Counted from the first letter of the stretch, positions 1 through 8,650 are shown. The stretch: DNA of 64,000 nucleotides from Desulfurispirillum indicum S5 (GCF_000177635.2 NC_014836.1:973501-1037500); one strand, 5' to 3'. Notes: generated by a model not told the origin, from the sequence alone. Made by a program: numbers and translations.

Positions 1-10
1 CACAAAAGAA

Positions 11-40
11 CAGCCCGCGCCGCAAAAGCGGCGCGGGCTG
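11..40 (-). terminator. Rho-independent terminator of gltX
   Basis: A perfect 13-bp GC-rich stem (11-23 with 28-40) closes an AAAA loop. On the minus strand the stem is followed by TTCTTTTGTG. It lies 24 bases past the gltX stop and so ends that transcript. Confidence 0.85.
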
Positions 41-63
41 TGGATTTCATGATTCCATTCCCC

Positions 64-1506
64 TCAATTCATCTGCTCCAGTGCCCAGCGCAGACGCCGG
101 CAGACCACGGACTGGCCCAGCACCGGTACCAGCAGATCAAGCTCCGGACCACGGCACTTGCCGGTCAAAGCCACCCGCAGGGTCATAAAGAGATTCTTCC
201 CCTTCACACCCACGACCTTGCCCGCTTCCTTGACCATATCCTTATACACTTCCCCATCAAGAGCCTGGGAGAGAGCTTCCACACGCTTCAACACCTCCTC
301 GACCAGGGGACGGCTGGTTTCCAGCTGCAAAAACGCGCGGCCATCTTCCTCCAGGAGTGGATCGCGGTCGAGGAAAATGGGGTAATAGGTGCTCACATCT
401 GCCAGCACCGTACAGTTGCCCCGGATAATATCAATCTCAAGCTGCAGCTGATTCTCGTCCTTGGCACCATCTATGAGACCTGTCTGCATCAGGTACGGTT
501 TCATCAGCGCCGTGATGCGCGGCAGGTCGGCTTCGCGGATGTAGTGGGCGTTCATCCAGTCCAGCTTGGCGTTGTCGAAGACAGCGGCGGCGCGGTTGAT
601 GCGCTCCAGGCTGAACAGCTCGATGATGCGCTCCACGCTGAACAACTCCTCTTCGCTGCCACTGCTCCAGCCCAGCAGGCTCAGGTAGTTGACCATAGCT
701 TCAGGCAGGTAGCCCTTTTCCTGGTACTGGCCCACGCTGGTGGCACCGTGGCGCTTGCTGAGCTTGGAGCGATCCTCGCCCAGAATCAGACTGACATGGG
801 CGTAACGGGGGGGCTCCACGCCCAGGGCTTCGCAGATCATCATCTGGCGCAGGGTATTGCTGAGGTGCTCCTCAGCGCGGATGACGTGGGTGATCTCCAT
901 GAGGACATCGTCAATGCTGACACAGAAATTATAGACGGGCATGCCGTCGGAACGCATGATGATGAAGTCGCCGATCATGCCATCCTTGAAGGTGACGTCG
1001 CCGCGGATGATGTCGTTGAGGACATAGTCCCGCAGGGGCGCGCGAAAGCGCACGGTGGGCCTGCGTCCCTCTTTTTCAAAGGCGGCAGCCTGCTCCGGGC
1101 TGAGATTTCGGCAGCGGCCATTGTAGTGGGGGGTGATCTTCAGGCGGGTGGCTTCCTCACGGGAGGCTTCCAGCTCTGCATCAGTGCAGTAGCAGTGGTA
1201 AGCCTTGTCAGCCTCCAGCAGTTTGCGGGCGTATTCCAGGTAGATTCCGGTGCGTTCGGACTGGCGATAGGGGCCGTAATCGCCACCCACATCGGGGCCT
1301 TCATCCCACTGAACACCGAGCCAGCGCAGATCTTCCAGCACCATGGCTTCACTTTCACGGGTGCTGCGGGCCTGATCCGTGTCCTCCACCCGCAGGATGA
1401 GCCTGCCCCCCTGGGCTTTGGCATAAAAGTAATTGAACAGCGCAGTTCGCGCGCCACCCACGTGCAGGTGACCAGTGGGGCTTGGGGCAAATCGGACTCG
1501 TACCAT
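64..1506 (-). CDS. gltX: glutamyl-tRNA synthetase
   Basis: Class I aminoacyl-tRNA synthetase that charges tRNA-Glu (possibly also tRNA-Gln) in the cytoplasm. The 480-aa product starts MVRVRFAPSPTGHLHVGGA, which carries the HIGH-type signature, and has the KMSKS-type loop KLSKRHGA near residue 240. Length is normal for the family. The frame stays open upstream to 1554, but the ATG at 1506 is preceded by GGAG at good spacing and fits the conserved GltX N-terminus, so the longer form is rejected. The gene stands alone: a terminator follows it and a family A repeat lies just upstream, between it and wrbA. Confidence 0.96.
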   Translation of the reverse strand: MVRVRFAPSPTGHLHVGGARTALFNYFYAKAQGGRLILRVEDTDQARSTRESEAMVLEDLRWLGVQWDEGPDVGGDYGPYRQSERTGIYLEYARKLLEADKAYHCYCTDAELEASREEATRLKITPHYNGRCRNLSPEQAAAFEKEGRRPTVRFRAPLRDYVLNDIIRGDVTFKDGMIGDFIIMRSDGMPVYNFCVSIDDVLMEITHVIRAEEHLSNTLRQMMICEALGVEPPRYAHVSLILGEDRSKLSKRHGATSVGQYQEKGYLPEAMVNYLSLLGWSSGSEEELFSVERIIELFSLERINRAAAVFDNAKLDWMNAHYIREADLPRITALMKPYLMQTGLIDGAKDENQLQLEIDIIRGNCTVLADVSTYYPIFLDRDPLLEEDGRAFLQLETSRPLVEEVLKRVEALSQALDGEVYKDMVKEAGKVVGVKGKNLFMTLRVALTGKCRGPELDLLVPVLGQSVVCRRLRWALEQMN

Positions 1507-1532
1507 CTTTATCTCCAGGGAGTATAATTTAA

Positions 1533-1684
1533 CAGGCTGCTGAAAAACCCTCATCTGCGGCGTTGCTCGCTGTCGCTCGTCATTGCAACGTAGGGGGAGT
1601 GCGCTTCACTCCTCGCTCTGGGAGCGCCTTGCACCTGAGTATTTTTCAATTGCCTGCGAAGTTTAAGGGTTTTTCAGCAGCCTG
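1533..1684. repeat. intergenic repeat family A, copy 1
   Basis: An element of about 150 bp bounded by inverted ends CAGGCTGCTGAAAAA and TTTTTCAGCAGCCTG. Related copies lie at 8095-8219, 17180-17296, 51294-51416 and 56577-56704, sharing an interior with CATCTGCGGCGTTGC and a GAGCGAC-rich part. No protein is conserved in it. It looks like a MITE or REP-type non-autonomous element. Confidence 0.8.
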
Positions 1685-1698
1685 CCAACAAAGCGAAA

Positions 1699-1720
1699 GG
1701 ATGCCACAGCGGTGGCATCC
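1699..1720 (-). terminator. Terminator of wrbA
   Basis: A 9-bp perfect stem, GGATGCCAC with GTGGCATCC, has a 4-base loop and is followed on the minus strand by a T-rich tract (TTTCGCTTTG). It lies 44 bases past the wrbA stop. Confidence 0.75.
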
Positions 1721-1764
1721 CTTCAACAAAATTATCGGTCAGAAACCTGAGCGAAACGGCTTCT

Positions 1765-2379
1765 TCAGCAGCAGGTCAGCTTGCGGGCAATTCCTGCCAC
1801 ATACTCGCCCTGGAAGCGGGCGCCATCCAGTTCGTTCTGGCTGGGCTGCCGTGAGCCATCGCCAGCGGCAATGGTGGAAGCGCCGTAGGGTGAGCAGCCG
1901 GTGATTTCGTCCACCCGGGTCTGCCCCTGGAAGGCGTAGGGCAGTCCGGCCACCACCATACCGTGGTGCAGCAGGGTGATGTGGAAACTCAGCAGGGTGG
2001 ATTCCTGACCGCCGTGCTGGGTGGCGGTGCTGGTGAAGACGCTGCCCACCTTGCCCACCAGGGAACCCGATGCCCACAGCTGGCCGGTGGCATCCAGGAA
2101 CTGACGCATCTGGCCACACATATTGCCAAAGCGGGTGGGAGTGCCGAAAATAATGGCATCGGCCCACTCCAGGTCCTCAACGGTCGCGGTGGGAATGTGG
2201 GCAAAGCTCTTGCGGGCTTCCACGGCGCCCATCTTTTCCAGCACTTCAACGGGAAGGGTTTCGGGAACCTGCAGAAGCTTCACCTCTGCCCCCTCAACCT
2301 TTTTCGCACCCTCGGCAATTGCCTGGGCCATCTGATACACGTGACCATACATGGAGTAAAAGACAATGGCTATCTTCAT
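1765..2379 (-). CDS. wrbA: NAD(P)H:quinone oxidoreductase, WrbA family
   Basis: Flavodoxin-fold, FMN-dependent enzyme making two-electron reductions of quinones, thought to protect against quinone and oxidative stress. The 204-aa length is typical. It starts [20 protein letters not shown], the FMN phosphate-binding loop. [18 protein letters not shown] (about residues 78-95) and SPYGASTIA (about 163-171) are WrbA hallmarks. The C-terminus ends in two cysteines (LTCC). A terminator follows. The ABC ATPase gene ends 101 bases upstream on the same strand, so co-transcription is possible but not shown. Confidence 0.93.
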   Translation of the reverse strand: MKIAIVFYSMYGHVYQMAQAIAEGAKKVEGAEVKLLQVPETLPVEVLEKMGAVEARKSFAHIPTATVEDLEWADAIIFGTPTRFGNMCGQMRQFLDATGQLWASGSLVGKVGSVFTSTATQHGGQESTLLSFHITLLHHGMVVAGLPYAFQGQTRVDEITGCSPYGASTIAAGDGSRQPSQNELDGARFQGEYVAGIARKLTCC

Positions 2380-2480
2380 GGCACACCTCGTTCACTGTTC
2401 ACGGTTTTCAAAACATGCGGCACTGGCATCAAGAATATCCGATTCGACGCTTTCGGCAAAGGGCTATTTCTCCACGCAGC

Positions 2481-3143
2481 TCACTGCCTGCTGCAGATCT
2501 TTCCATCACGCAGGCGGATCACCCGTTGCGCCCGCTGCGCCAGCTCGTCGTTATGGGTGATCATGACCACGGTGATGCCCCGCTCGTGCAGAGAGCGCAG
2601 CAGTCCGAAAATCTTTTCGCTGTTCTCGCTGTCCAGATTGCCCGTGGGCTCATCGGCCAGGATGATTTCGGGGTTGTTCACCAGGGCACGCGCCACCGCC
2701 ACCCGCTGCATTTCGCCACCACTGAGCTGTGAAGGGCTGTGGTTGATGCGATCTCCAAGGCCCACGGTTGCCGCCAGTTCTCGGATGACGGCGGGGTCGG
2801 CCTTCTTGCGTGAGAACAGCAGGGGCAAGGCGATGTTATCGAAGACGCTGAGGCCGGGAATCAGGTAAAACTGCTGAAAGATAAAGCCGATTTTCTCGCG
2901 GCGCAGGGCCACCAGCTGAGATTCACCCATGGTGTCCACCCGTGCGCCGTCAAAGTGCATCTGACCTTTGGTGGGCAGATCCAGGCAGCCGAGAATGTGC
3001 AGCAGGGTGGTCTTGCCGGCGCCGGAGGGGCCGACAACGGCAATCAGCTCACCAGCAGCGATTTCCAGATCGATTCCTGCCAGGGCGTGCACGTTTTCCA
3101 CGCCACGCCGATACGATTTTTCTATTCCTTTGAGTTGTATCAT
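2481..3143 (-). CDS. ABC transporter ATP-binding protein (LolD/MacB type)
   Basis: 220-aa ATPase subunit of a MacB/LolD-class ABC system, which drives lipoprotein release or periplasmic mechanotransmission rather than ordinary import. Walker A is GPSGAGKTT (about residues 38-46), the signature is LSGGEMQRVAVARAL, and Walker B is IILADEPTGNLD followed by the switch histidine MITH. It overlaps the permease gene by 4 bases (ATGA), which indicates translational coupling. The lipoprotein gene is first in this three-gene operon. The substrate is unknown. Confidence 0.92.
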   Translation of the reverse strand: MIQLKGIEKSYRRGVENVHALAGIDLEIAAGELIAVVGPSGAGKTTLLHILGCLDLPTKGQMHFDGARVDTMGESQLVALRREKIGFIFQQFYLIPGLSVFDNIALPLLFSRKKADPAVIRELAATVGLGDRINHSPSQLSGGEMQRVAVARALVNNPEIILADEPTGNLDSENSEKIFGLLRSLHERGITVVMITHNDELAQRAQRVIRLRDGKICSRQ

Positions 3144-4306
3144 CCTTTGATCGCCTCGATTGGGTTGATTTTCGATGCCTTCCAGGCCGGATAGAGGCCG
3201 GAGAGCAGGCCGACAACAAAGATAAAGGCAACGCTGCCAAGGGCTACCGACAGCTCAAAGCGCACCAGGTCTCCACTGGGCACGTAGGGCATCACACTGC
3301 GCACAAAGCTTTCAATACCACGGGAACCCAGCACGGCGATGATAATACCCACCACCCCGCCAGCCAGGGAGAGAATGGTGGTCTCCTTGAGAATCATGCG
3401 GAAGACATCAAAGCGTGAAGCACCAATGGCCCGCATCATGCCAAGCTCCTGTGTGCGCTCGAAAACCGCCATGAGGATGGAGTTCATGACACCGACGGCA
3501 CTGATCATCACGGCGATCAGGGCGATGGAGATGCTCAGGGACTTGGCAGAAGCCGCCAGGTTGGAGATGCTGTTCATCACCTGCCCCATGGTCACGATCT
3601 GAATGCCGGGAACGGCTTTTTCCAGCGCCTCGGTAACCAGGCCCAGCCGTTCAGGATTGTCCACCTTTACACCAATGGCCGTGGCACCACCGGGGCTCTC
3701 CATCAGACGCTGAGCCGTGGCGATGGGGAAGTAGACAAAAGCGTCATCGGCAGAAGTGGTGTTGCCGATGACACCGGCAACATGGAAGAGCTCGTCCATC
3801 TGGGGGTAGCGGAAACTGTCGCCGGCCTTGAGACCCGTGTGCTGCGCCACCTCGTATCCCAGCAGAATTTCATGTGCACTGCGTGGAATGGAGCCTGTGA
3901 TATCCCAGTCGGGTTTGATCTCCTCCAGCACCTTCATATCGACACCATAGATCAGGTCAATGCGCTTCTGGGCGGGGTTGGGCAGCTGGGCCACCAGAAT
4001 GGGGGTTGCCAGCGCCACACCTTCGGTGGCGAGAACATGTTCCATGACACCATCGTCAATGTAGCGGGGAATCACGTTGCCATGGAGCACCAGGGAAGCC
4101 ACCTCATGGGCACAGCCCGAGGGAACCACCATGAAGTGCAGCCCCGTCTGATCCAGCTGCTGGGCAAGACTCTGTTCAAAGCCGCGATTAAAGGAAAAGA
4201 CCGCAAAGAGCACACCGACGGAAGCCGCGATGCCCAGCATGGTCAAAGCACTGCGCGTGCGGTGACGCAGGAGGTTCTGAAAAGCCAGATGCAGGGAACT
4301 TGTCAT
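3140..4306 (-). CDS. ABC transporter permease (FtsX/MacB type)
   Basis: 388-aa membrane protein with one N-terminal helix (about residues 20-45, after LLRHRTRSALTMLGIAASVG), a large periplasmic domain, and three C-terminal helices (about 255-280, 310-335 and 355-375). This is the MacB/LolCE topology. The C-terminus ends YPAWKASKINPIEAIKG, a motif common at the end of these permeases. It is coupled by 4-base overlaps to the lipoprotein gene upstream and the ATPase gene downstream. No MFP/MacA adaptor is nearby, so the neighbouring lipoprotein may be the periplasmic partner. Confidence 0.9.
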   Translation of the reverse strand: MTSSLHLAFQNLLRHRTRSALTMLGIAASVGVLFAVFSFNRGFEQSLAQQLDQTGLHFMVVPSGCAHEVASLVLHGNVIPRYIDDGVMEHVLATEGVALATPILVAQLPNPAQKRIDLIYGVDMKVLEEIKPDWDITGSIPRSAHEILLGYEVAQHTGLKAGDSFRYPQMDELFHVAGVIGNTTSADDAFVYFPIATAQRLMESPGGATAIGVKVDNPERLGLVTEALEKAVPGIQIVTMGQVMNSISNLAASAKSLSISIALIAVMISAVGVMNSILMAVFERTQELGMMRAIGASRFDVFRMILKETTILSLAGGVVGIIIAVLGSRGIESFVRSVMPYVPSGDLVRFELSVALGSVAFIFVVGLLSGLYPAWKASKINPIEAIKG

Positions 4307-4671
4307 TTGAGTACCACCCCACTGGCAACCAGCAAGAGGTTGTTATTATAGGTCGTCAGCGTGCCCGTCGCGCGGGCATCGTGTCCAAGACGCGCAGGCA
4401 GAGAGAAGCTGTGACGGGAGAGGTCCACAAAGATCTGCCCGGTATCGTCCTTCAGCATGAACCAGCAGCCATTGGAGGTGCACTGGGTCTGTATAAAACC
4501 TTCCATGGTCACCTCGGTTTCCAGGAGATCCTTGTTAAAGAAGGCATCCTGAACCGTAATCACCGGAGCGGCGGGATTCACCCCTGATCCGTACACCTCT
4601 TCCTTGGTGCCACAGGCAACCAGCAGAAGGGAAATGGCAACCAGTGCCAGCAAGAGAGAAATTCGGTACAT
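4303..4671 (-). CDS. small lipoprotein, OB-fold-like (possibly DUF4920-like)
   Basis: 122 aa with a clear type II signal peptide: hydrophobic residues 5-18, then lipobox LLVAC with Cys20. The mature part has a CxxxxGCWF motif (QCTSNGCWFMLKDDTGQ, about residues 62-78), reminiscent of small periplasmic OB-fold proteins such as DUF4920. It is the first gene of the ABC operon and overlaps the permease gene by 4 bases. A role as a periplasmic accessory or cargo of that transporter is inference. A good RBS (AAGGAG) precedes the start. Confidence 0.75.
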   Translation of the reverse strand: MYRISLLLALVAISLLLVACGTKEEVYGSGVNPAAPVITVQDAFFNKDLLETEVTMEGFIQTQCTSNGCWFMLKDDTGQIFVDLSRHSFSLPARLGHDARATGTLTTYNNNLLLVASGVVLK

Positions 4672-4865
4672 AGAAACTCCTTAAAATCAATTTACATACT
4701 CAGGAAAGGCAAGTGCCGCCTTTCACGTGCAATATTCAAGCCAGTAGAACAGCAAACTTAACTTTAGCACCCCCGAAACGGCAGGTTGTCGGTGCCGACC
4801 CTGATGCCATGCTGGAATGGCTGAAATGGTTGCATCTTTTGACATTCCGTTTCCATTTTTCCTTG

Positions 4866-5279
4866 CCACTTTTGGGTCGCCAAAAGTGGCGCAAAAGCGC
4901 CCCCCAGTGCTGCCCTTATCAGCCGTCCGCTTGCCTGGAACTGGGGACCGCAAACAACCGCCCTCCATGGCTTTTGGTTTGCGGTTGCCGCCCTCGTGGC
5001 GGCAACCCTGCGGGTCCATAGCGTTCCAGTCGGCGCGTTCTGGCTGGGCCAGCACACGGGGGAGAGGCAGAAGCAGGCCGTCCCCCCCTGAGCCCGTCCG
5101 GTGAGTGCGACGCCTGGCTGGCAAGACCCGAACGGGACACTCACAGGAAGTGAGTGGTCCGGCAGCACTGCAGGGATGCAGTGTCTGCTGGATCTCCAGA
5201 ACAGGCGAGCAGGCGAGCCGGAAAAAACGGGCGTTCGGGGGGCGCGTTTTTCCGTCCTTTTTGCGCGGTCAAAAAGGAC
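4866..5279. repeat. large intergenic repeat family C, copy 1
   Basis: A 414-bp element bounded by two hairpins: CCACTTTTGG/CCAAAAGTGG at 4866-4889 and GTCCTTTTTG/CAAAAAGGAC at 5254-5279. A diverged copy in the opposite orientation begins at 63613 and runs off the window. Shared blocks include GACTGGAACGCT-like, TGCCGCC..GGCGGCAACC and AGCCCGTCCGGTGAGTG segments. Open frames through it are not conserved as proteins. The rest of the 4672-5491 gap shows no other feature. Confidence 0.7.
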
Positions 5280-5458
5280 AATACCCGGAAAACGAAAAGT
5301 GGGATACAGATGAATCAAGCATGCAAAATCAATACGGTTTCCGCGCGGTAAATGCCAGAGAAATAATACCATAACCCAGGGCGACAAGGTGCGAAACTTC
5401 AGATCAACGCAACTCTTTCGCATACGGCTCTCACCCCGCAGCGCGGTGCGCAGCCCCT

Positions 5459-5489
5459 GCCCACCTGCGCAGGAATTGCGCAGGTGGGC
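5459..5489. terminator. Strong inverted repeat at the end of the DegP-like gene
   Basis: A 13-bp perfect stem, GCCCACCTGCGCA with TGCGCAGGTGGGC, has a 5-base loop and ends 2 bases past the stop at 5492. No U-tract follows on the minus strand, so it may be an RNA-stabilising hairpin rather than an intrinsic terminator. Confidence 0.5.
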
Positions 5490-5491
5490 AT

Positions 5492-6910
5492 TCAAAACTG
5501 AATACGCGTCGTCTGTCGCCCGCGCGCCACTTCCATCACGCCCCCCTCTTTGGCACGAACCAGCACAATGGCTTCAGCCAGCAGCTGGGGAGAGTTGATG
5601 GGAATATCGTCTATGGTGAGAACGCGATCGCCGGGACGAAAGCCTGCCCGCTGCGCCCAGCTTCCACTGTGGACCCGCGCCACCTCCATACCACGCTGAC
5701 CGGAGGTGGCCTTCAGCTCAACGCCCAGCCAGCGGGCCAGCACCAGAATGCCGTAGGTGTCAGGTGCCCTGCGGGCCTGCACCCTGGTATGAAAAACGCG
5801 GTTTTCCCGCCACACTGTCAGGTCGATCACATCATCGGCCGTGTAGTCGTGAATACCCATCACATAATCAGCGGCCCCGGTCACCGGCATGTTCCCCACC
5901 GCCAGAATCACATCCTGGGGCTGCAATGCCTCGCCGCGAAACAGGGAGGGATTCGCCACTTCGGTAACAGCCACGCCACGATTCCTGGGCAGCTGTGACC
6001 CTATGGCGGAACGCAGCTGCGAAGAGAGCTCCTGCACCTCCACCCCGATCCAGGCGCGATCAAGGGTGCCATGGCGCAGAATGTACTCGTAAATGCGCAT
6101 GGCCCTGTTCACCGGTATACTGAAACCAATACCCTGGGCGCGCCGGTACATGGCCGTGTTGATGCCGATGACATCTCCATGGATATTCAGCAGCGGCCCG
6201 CCACTGTTACCGGGGTTAATCATGGTGTCCGTCTGGATGAGGTTGTGGAACACCACTCCATCTCCACGAATGGAGCGGCCAACCGCAGAGATGATTCCCG
6301 TGGTAACCGTATTGGAAAAACCAAAGGGGTTGCCAATGGCGATTACCGGTTCACCGATAAACAGCTCATCGGAGTTACCCACCCTGGCGCAGCCCAGATC
6401 GTGGGGCGGATTTTCCACCGCCAGTACCGCGATATCGCTGCGGGAGTCGCTTCCCAGAATACGCGCCTTGAATTCACGGTGATCGCCAGTGAAAATCGTG
6501 ATATCCGTAGCCCCCGCTACCACATGGGCATTGGTGAGAATATGCCCATCGCAGCTGATAAGTACCCCCGAACCCAGAGAACGGGTGGTGTAGGAGCGAC
6601 GAAAGCCCTGAAAGAAATCGCGAAAGAACTCATCGAAAAACGGATCGTTCATCACAAAGGGCGTTGCCGCAGTCTCCTTCACCGAGAGGGTGGAAATATT
6701 CACCACAGCCGCGCTGACCTGTTCCACCGCGCGCACCACCGGCGTGCGCCGCAGATCATCGGCAGCCAGGGGAAATGGCACCGCCAGAAAGAGCGGCACC
6801 CAAAGGAGCAGCGCAAGCTGACGCCAGCCTCTGGGGCACCAATAAAAAAAGGCAGTAGAAACTACTGCCTGAATATTTCTCAAAGGGAAATCAGTCTTTT
6901 TTGTTCTCAT
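5492..6910 (-). CDS. DegP/HtrA-like periplasmic serine protease
   Basis: Trypsin-fold protease with C-terminal PDZ domains for periplasmic protein quality control. In the 472-aa form the triad is His129 (TNAHV), Asp159 (SDIAV) and Ser236 (NPGNSGGPL). PDZ-like regions follow at about 285-375 and 385-465. A hydrophobic segment at about 31-50 ending FPLAADD looks like a signal peptide. The start is uncertain: the ATG at 6910 lies inside the upstream gene, and this frame then crosses that gene's terminator at 6850-6870. A later non-ATG start is possible. Confidence 0.85.
   Translation of the reverse strand: MRTKKTDFPLRNIQAVVSTAFFYWCPRGWRQLALLLWVPLFLAVPFPLAADDLRRTPVVRAVEQVSAAVVNISTLSVKETAATPFVMNDPFFDEFFRDFFQGFRRSYTTRSLGSGVLISCDGHILTNAHVVAGATDITIFTGDHREFKARILGSDSRSDIAVLAVENPPHDLGCARVGNSDELFIGEPVIAIGNPFGFSNTVTTGIISAVGRSIRGDGVVFHNLIQTDTMINPGNSGGPLLNIHGDVIGINTAMYRRAQGIGFSIPVNRAMRIYEYILRHGTLDRAWIGVEVQELSSQLRSAIGSQLPRNRGVAVTEVANPSLFRGEALQPQDVILAVGNMPVTGAADYVMGIHDYTADDVIDLTVWRENRVFHTRVQARRAPDTYGILVLARWLGVELKATSGQRGMEVARVHSGSWAQRAGFRPGDRVLTIDDIPINSPQLLAEAIVLVRAKEGGVMEVARGRQTTRIQF
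6844..6870 (-). terminator. Terminator after the coiled-coil gene
   Basis: A 9-bp perfect stem, AGGCAGTAG/CTACTGCCT (6850-6858 with 6862-6870), has a 3-base loop followed on the minus strand by a run of T. This is a textbook intrinsic terminator for the gene ending at 6891. It lies within the longest reading of the downstream protease gene. Confidence 0.75.
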
Positions 6911-7382
6911 CGGCAGTCACCGGCGTCTCAATACGCCCTGAAATAGCGACATCATCGGCGTGGTACTCCTCAGGGCTGTCGCCAGGCTGTTCCGCCTGCT
7001 CCTCCTGAGCAGGATTGCTTTCGCGGGGAGGCTCATCGGGAGTGAACTCACTGAGGTCACTGGCCAGGTTCAGCTCTTCCAGCAGCGCCTGATGCACGGA
7101 GATTTCGGCGTCGATCTTTTCGATCTCCTCAATCAGGGAAAGGAAGTTTTCATCAAACTGCAGATTACCACTCTTCAACAGATCGTAGGTCAGAGTGCCA
7201 AGCTCCTCAAGCTTGTTGGACTTCTTGCGCTGCGCGTTGATGATATCGAGCTTGATCTTGCCCATCTTGGTCAGTTTGACAGCTTCGACCTTGCTCTTGT
7301 TAATGCCCTTGATAATACTCTCGTACACTTTGTCCAGCGATGAACGGGAACCGTCCCTGGCCTTGGCGTCTTTGCCTTCCAT
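6891..7382 (-). CDS. hypothetical coiled-coil protein
   Basis: 163-aa, highly charged, cytoplasmic protein with no signal peptide or membrane segment. A helical, heptad-like region covers about residues 10-105 (for example KKSNKLEELGTLTYDLLKSG and the IEEIEKIDAEISVHQALLEE stretch). It is followed by a disordered acidic, proline-rich tail. ATG 7382 is chosen because GGAGG lies 8 bases upstream; a GTG at 7397 would bury that site. The gene starts 16 bases after engB and is probably co-transcribed with it. I recognise no family. Confidence 0.7.
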   Translation of the reverse strand: MEGKDAKARDGSRSSLDKVYESIIKGINKSKVEAVKLTKMGKIKLDIINAQRKKSNKLEELGTLTYDLLKSGNLQFDENFLSLIEEIEKIDAEISVHQALLEELNLASDLSEFTPDEPPRESNPAQEEQAEQPGDSPEEYHADDVAISGRIETPVTADENKKD

Positions 7383-7398
7383 ATCCTGAACCTCCACG

Positions 7399-8013
7399 TT
7401 ATTCGGGTTTGCTGTTGGAGACCACTATTCCGCGGCGGGTAATCTCCTGCCAGAACTCCTCTATACCATACTTTGCCGTTGAAGAAAACGGCAAGACACC
7501 CGCCTCTTTGCCATAGACTTTTTTCAGCCCGGCCACCTGCTTCTGCAGCTGATTCTTTGTCAGCTTGTCCGCTTTGGTAGCCACAATGAACACGGGAACC
7601 TCCAGCTCCTGCAGCAGGCTGAACATGCGCAGATCGTTTTTCTGCGCCTCGTGACGAGCGTCCACAATCATGATAGCCAGAGCGATATTCTCGCGCCTCT
7701 CCAGGTACTCGTACAGGCTGCGGTTCCATTCATCGCGCATGCCCGTAGGCACACGGGCAAACCCGTAACCGGGAAGATCCACACAGTAAAGATCGCCATT
7801 GACATCAAAGTAGTTGATCAGGCGCGTACGCCCCGGTGTCTTGCTGGTGATGGCAATATTTCTGCGACCGGTCACCGCATTGATCAGGCTCGATTTTCCC
7901 ACATTACTGCGCCCCAGGAAGACGATTTCCGGGCGATCTGGCACCGGGCACTTGGCCAGGGATGGCGCCGAGGTGATGAACTGCACCTGGTGGGGCGTAT
8001 AGGACTGGGGCAT
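7399..8013 (-). CDS. engB: ribosome biogenesis GTP-binding protein EngB/YsxC
   Basis: 204-aa small GTPase needed for large-subunit assembly. G1 is GRSNVGKSSLIN (about residues 30-41), G3 is DLPGYGFA (about 74-81) and G4 is TKADKL (about 140-145). The TPGRTRLINYF switch I stretch is diagnostic for EngB. ATG 8013 is chosen because GAGGAG sits at ideal spacing upstream; the frame continues to 8028 without an RBS. The upstream gap holds a family A repeat. Confidence 0.95.
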   Translation of the reverse strand: MPQSYTPHQVQFITSAPSLAKCPVPDRPEIVFLGRSNVGKSSLINAVTGRRNIAITSKTPGRTRLINYFDVNGDLYCVDLPGYGFARVPTGMRDEWNRSLYEYLERRENIALAIMIVDARHEAQKNDLRMFSLLQELEVPVFIVATKADKLTKNQLQKQVAGLKKVYGKEAGVLPFSSTAKYGIEEFWQEITRRGIVVSNSKPE

Positions 8014-8094
8014 GGCAGCTCCTCTCACGGAAAGTTAACGGATGGGGAGGGGTTCAGCAGCCAGCTAACAGCCACTGAAATACCTCAAACCAGG

Positions 8095-8219
8095 CAGGCA
8101 ATTGAAAAACCCTCAGGTGTCAGGCGCTCGCGGAGCGAGGAATGAAGCGTACTCCCCGTACGTTGCAATGACGAGCGACAGCGGGCAACGCCGCAGATGA
8201 GGGTTTTTCAATGGCCTGC
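8095..8219. repeat. intergenic repeat family A, copy 2
   Basis: A copy of the A element in inverse orientation relative to copy 1. It runs from CAGGCAATTGAAAAACCC to GGGTTTTTCAATGGCCTG with the conserved GCAACGCCGCAGATG interior. It fills the gap between rpsU and engB. Confidence 0.8.
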
Positions 8220-8226
8220 TAAGGAA

Positions 8227-8250
8227 AAGGGGAACCTTTCGGTTCCCCTT
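8227..8250 (-). terminator. Terminator of rpsU
   Basis: A 10-bp perfect stem, AAGGGGAACC/GGTTCCCCTT, has a 4-base loop and is followed on the minus strand by TTTTCCTT. It lies 26 bases past the rpsU stop. Confidence 0.8.
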
Positions 8251-8275
8251 CATGTCAAATGAATACAATGGGTGA

Positions 8276-8488
8276 TCAGCCTTGGAGCCGACGCATTTTG
8301 TTCAGAAGCTTCAGCTGCTTGCGCTTGGCTTTGAGTTTTTTGCGCCTGCGGGCTTCCGTGGGTTTTTCGTAGAAGGTGTACTTCTTCATTTCGCGAATCA
8401 GGCCTTCGCGTTCAACTTTCCGTTTGAACGCCTTCAGCGCGTCATTGACCTCTTCTCCATCAACCCGGACGTAAGCATTAATCGGCAC
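8276..8488 (-). CDS. rpsU: 30S ribosomal protein S21
   Basis: 70-aa basic protein of the small-subunit platform involved in initiation. [21 protein letters not shown] followed by [23 protein letters not shown] and a KRK-rich tail is unmistakable for bS21. It is a single gene with its own terminator. Confidence 0.97.
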   Translation of the reverse strand: MPINAYVRVDGEEVNDALKAFKRKVEREGLIREMKKYTFYEKPTEARRRKKLKAKRKQLKLLNKMRRLQG

Positions 8489-8650
8489 GGTACAATCACC
8501 CCATTTCTCTTAAGAATTTTTCGAAACTGCATATATACAGAAAACACAAGGACCTGTCAATGAATTTCACTGTGGGGTTTTCCTGTGAGCCGAAAAGCAG
8601 TATGCTGCAAATTAGATTACTCTATTTTACTCTCTGAATTGGAGGTCCAC

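Noticed and set aside
40-1527. 495-codon plus-strand frame over gltX
   Set aside because: Antisense shadow of gltX with no family match and no RBS.
4764-5495. 243-codon minus-strand frame in the 4.7-5.5 kb gap
   Set aside because: It runs through repeat C, and the second copy of C does not preserve the frame, so it is not a gene.
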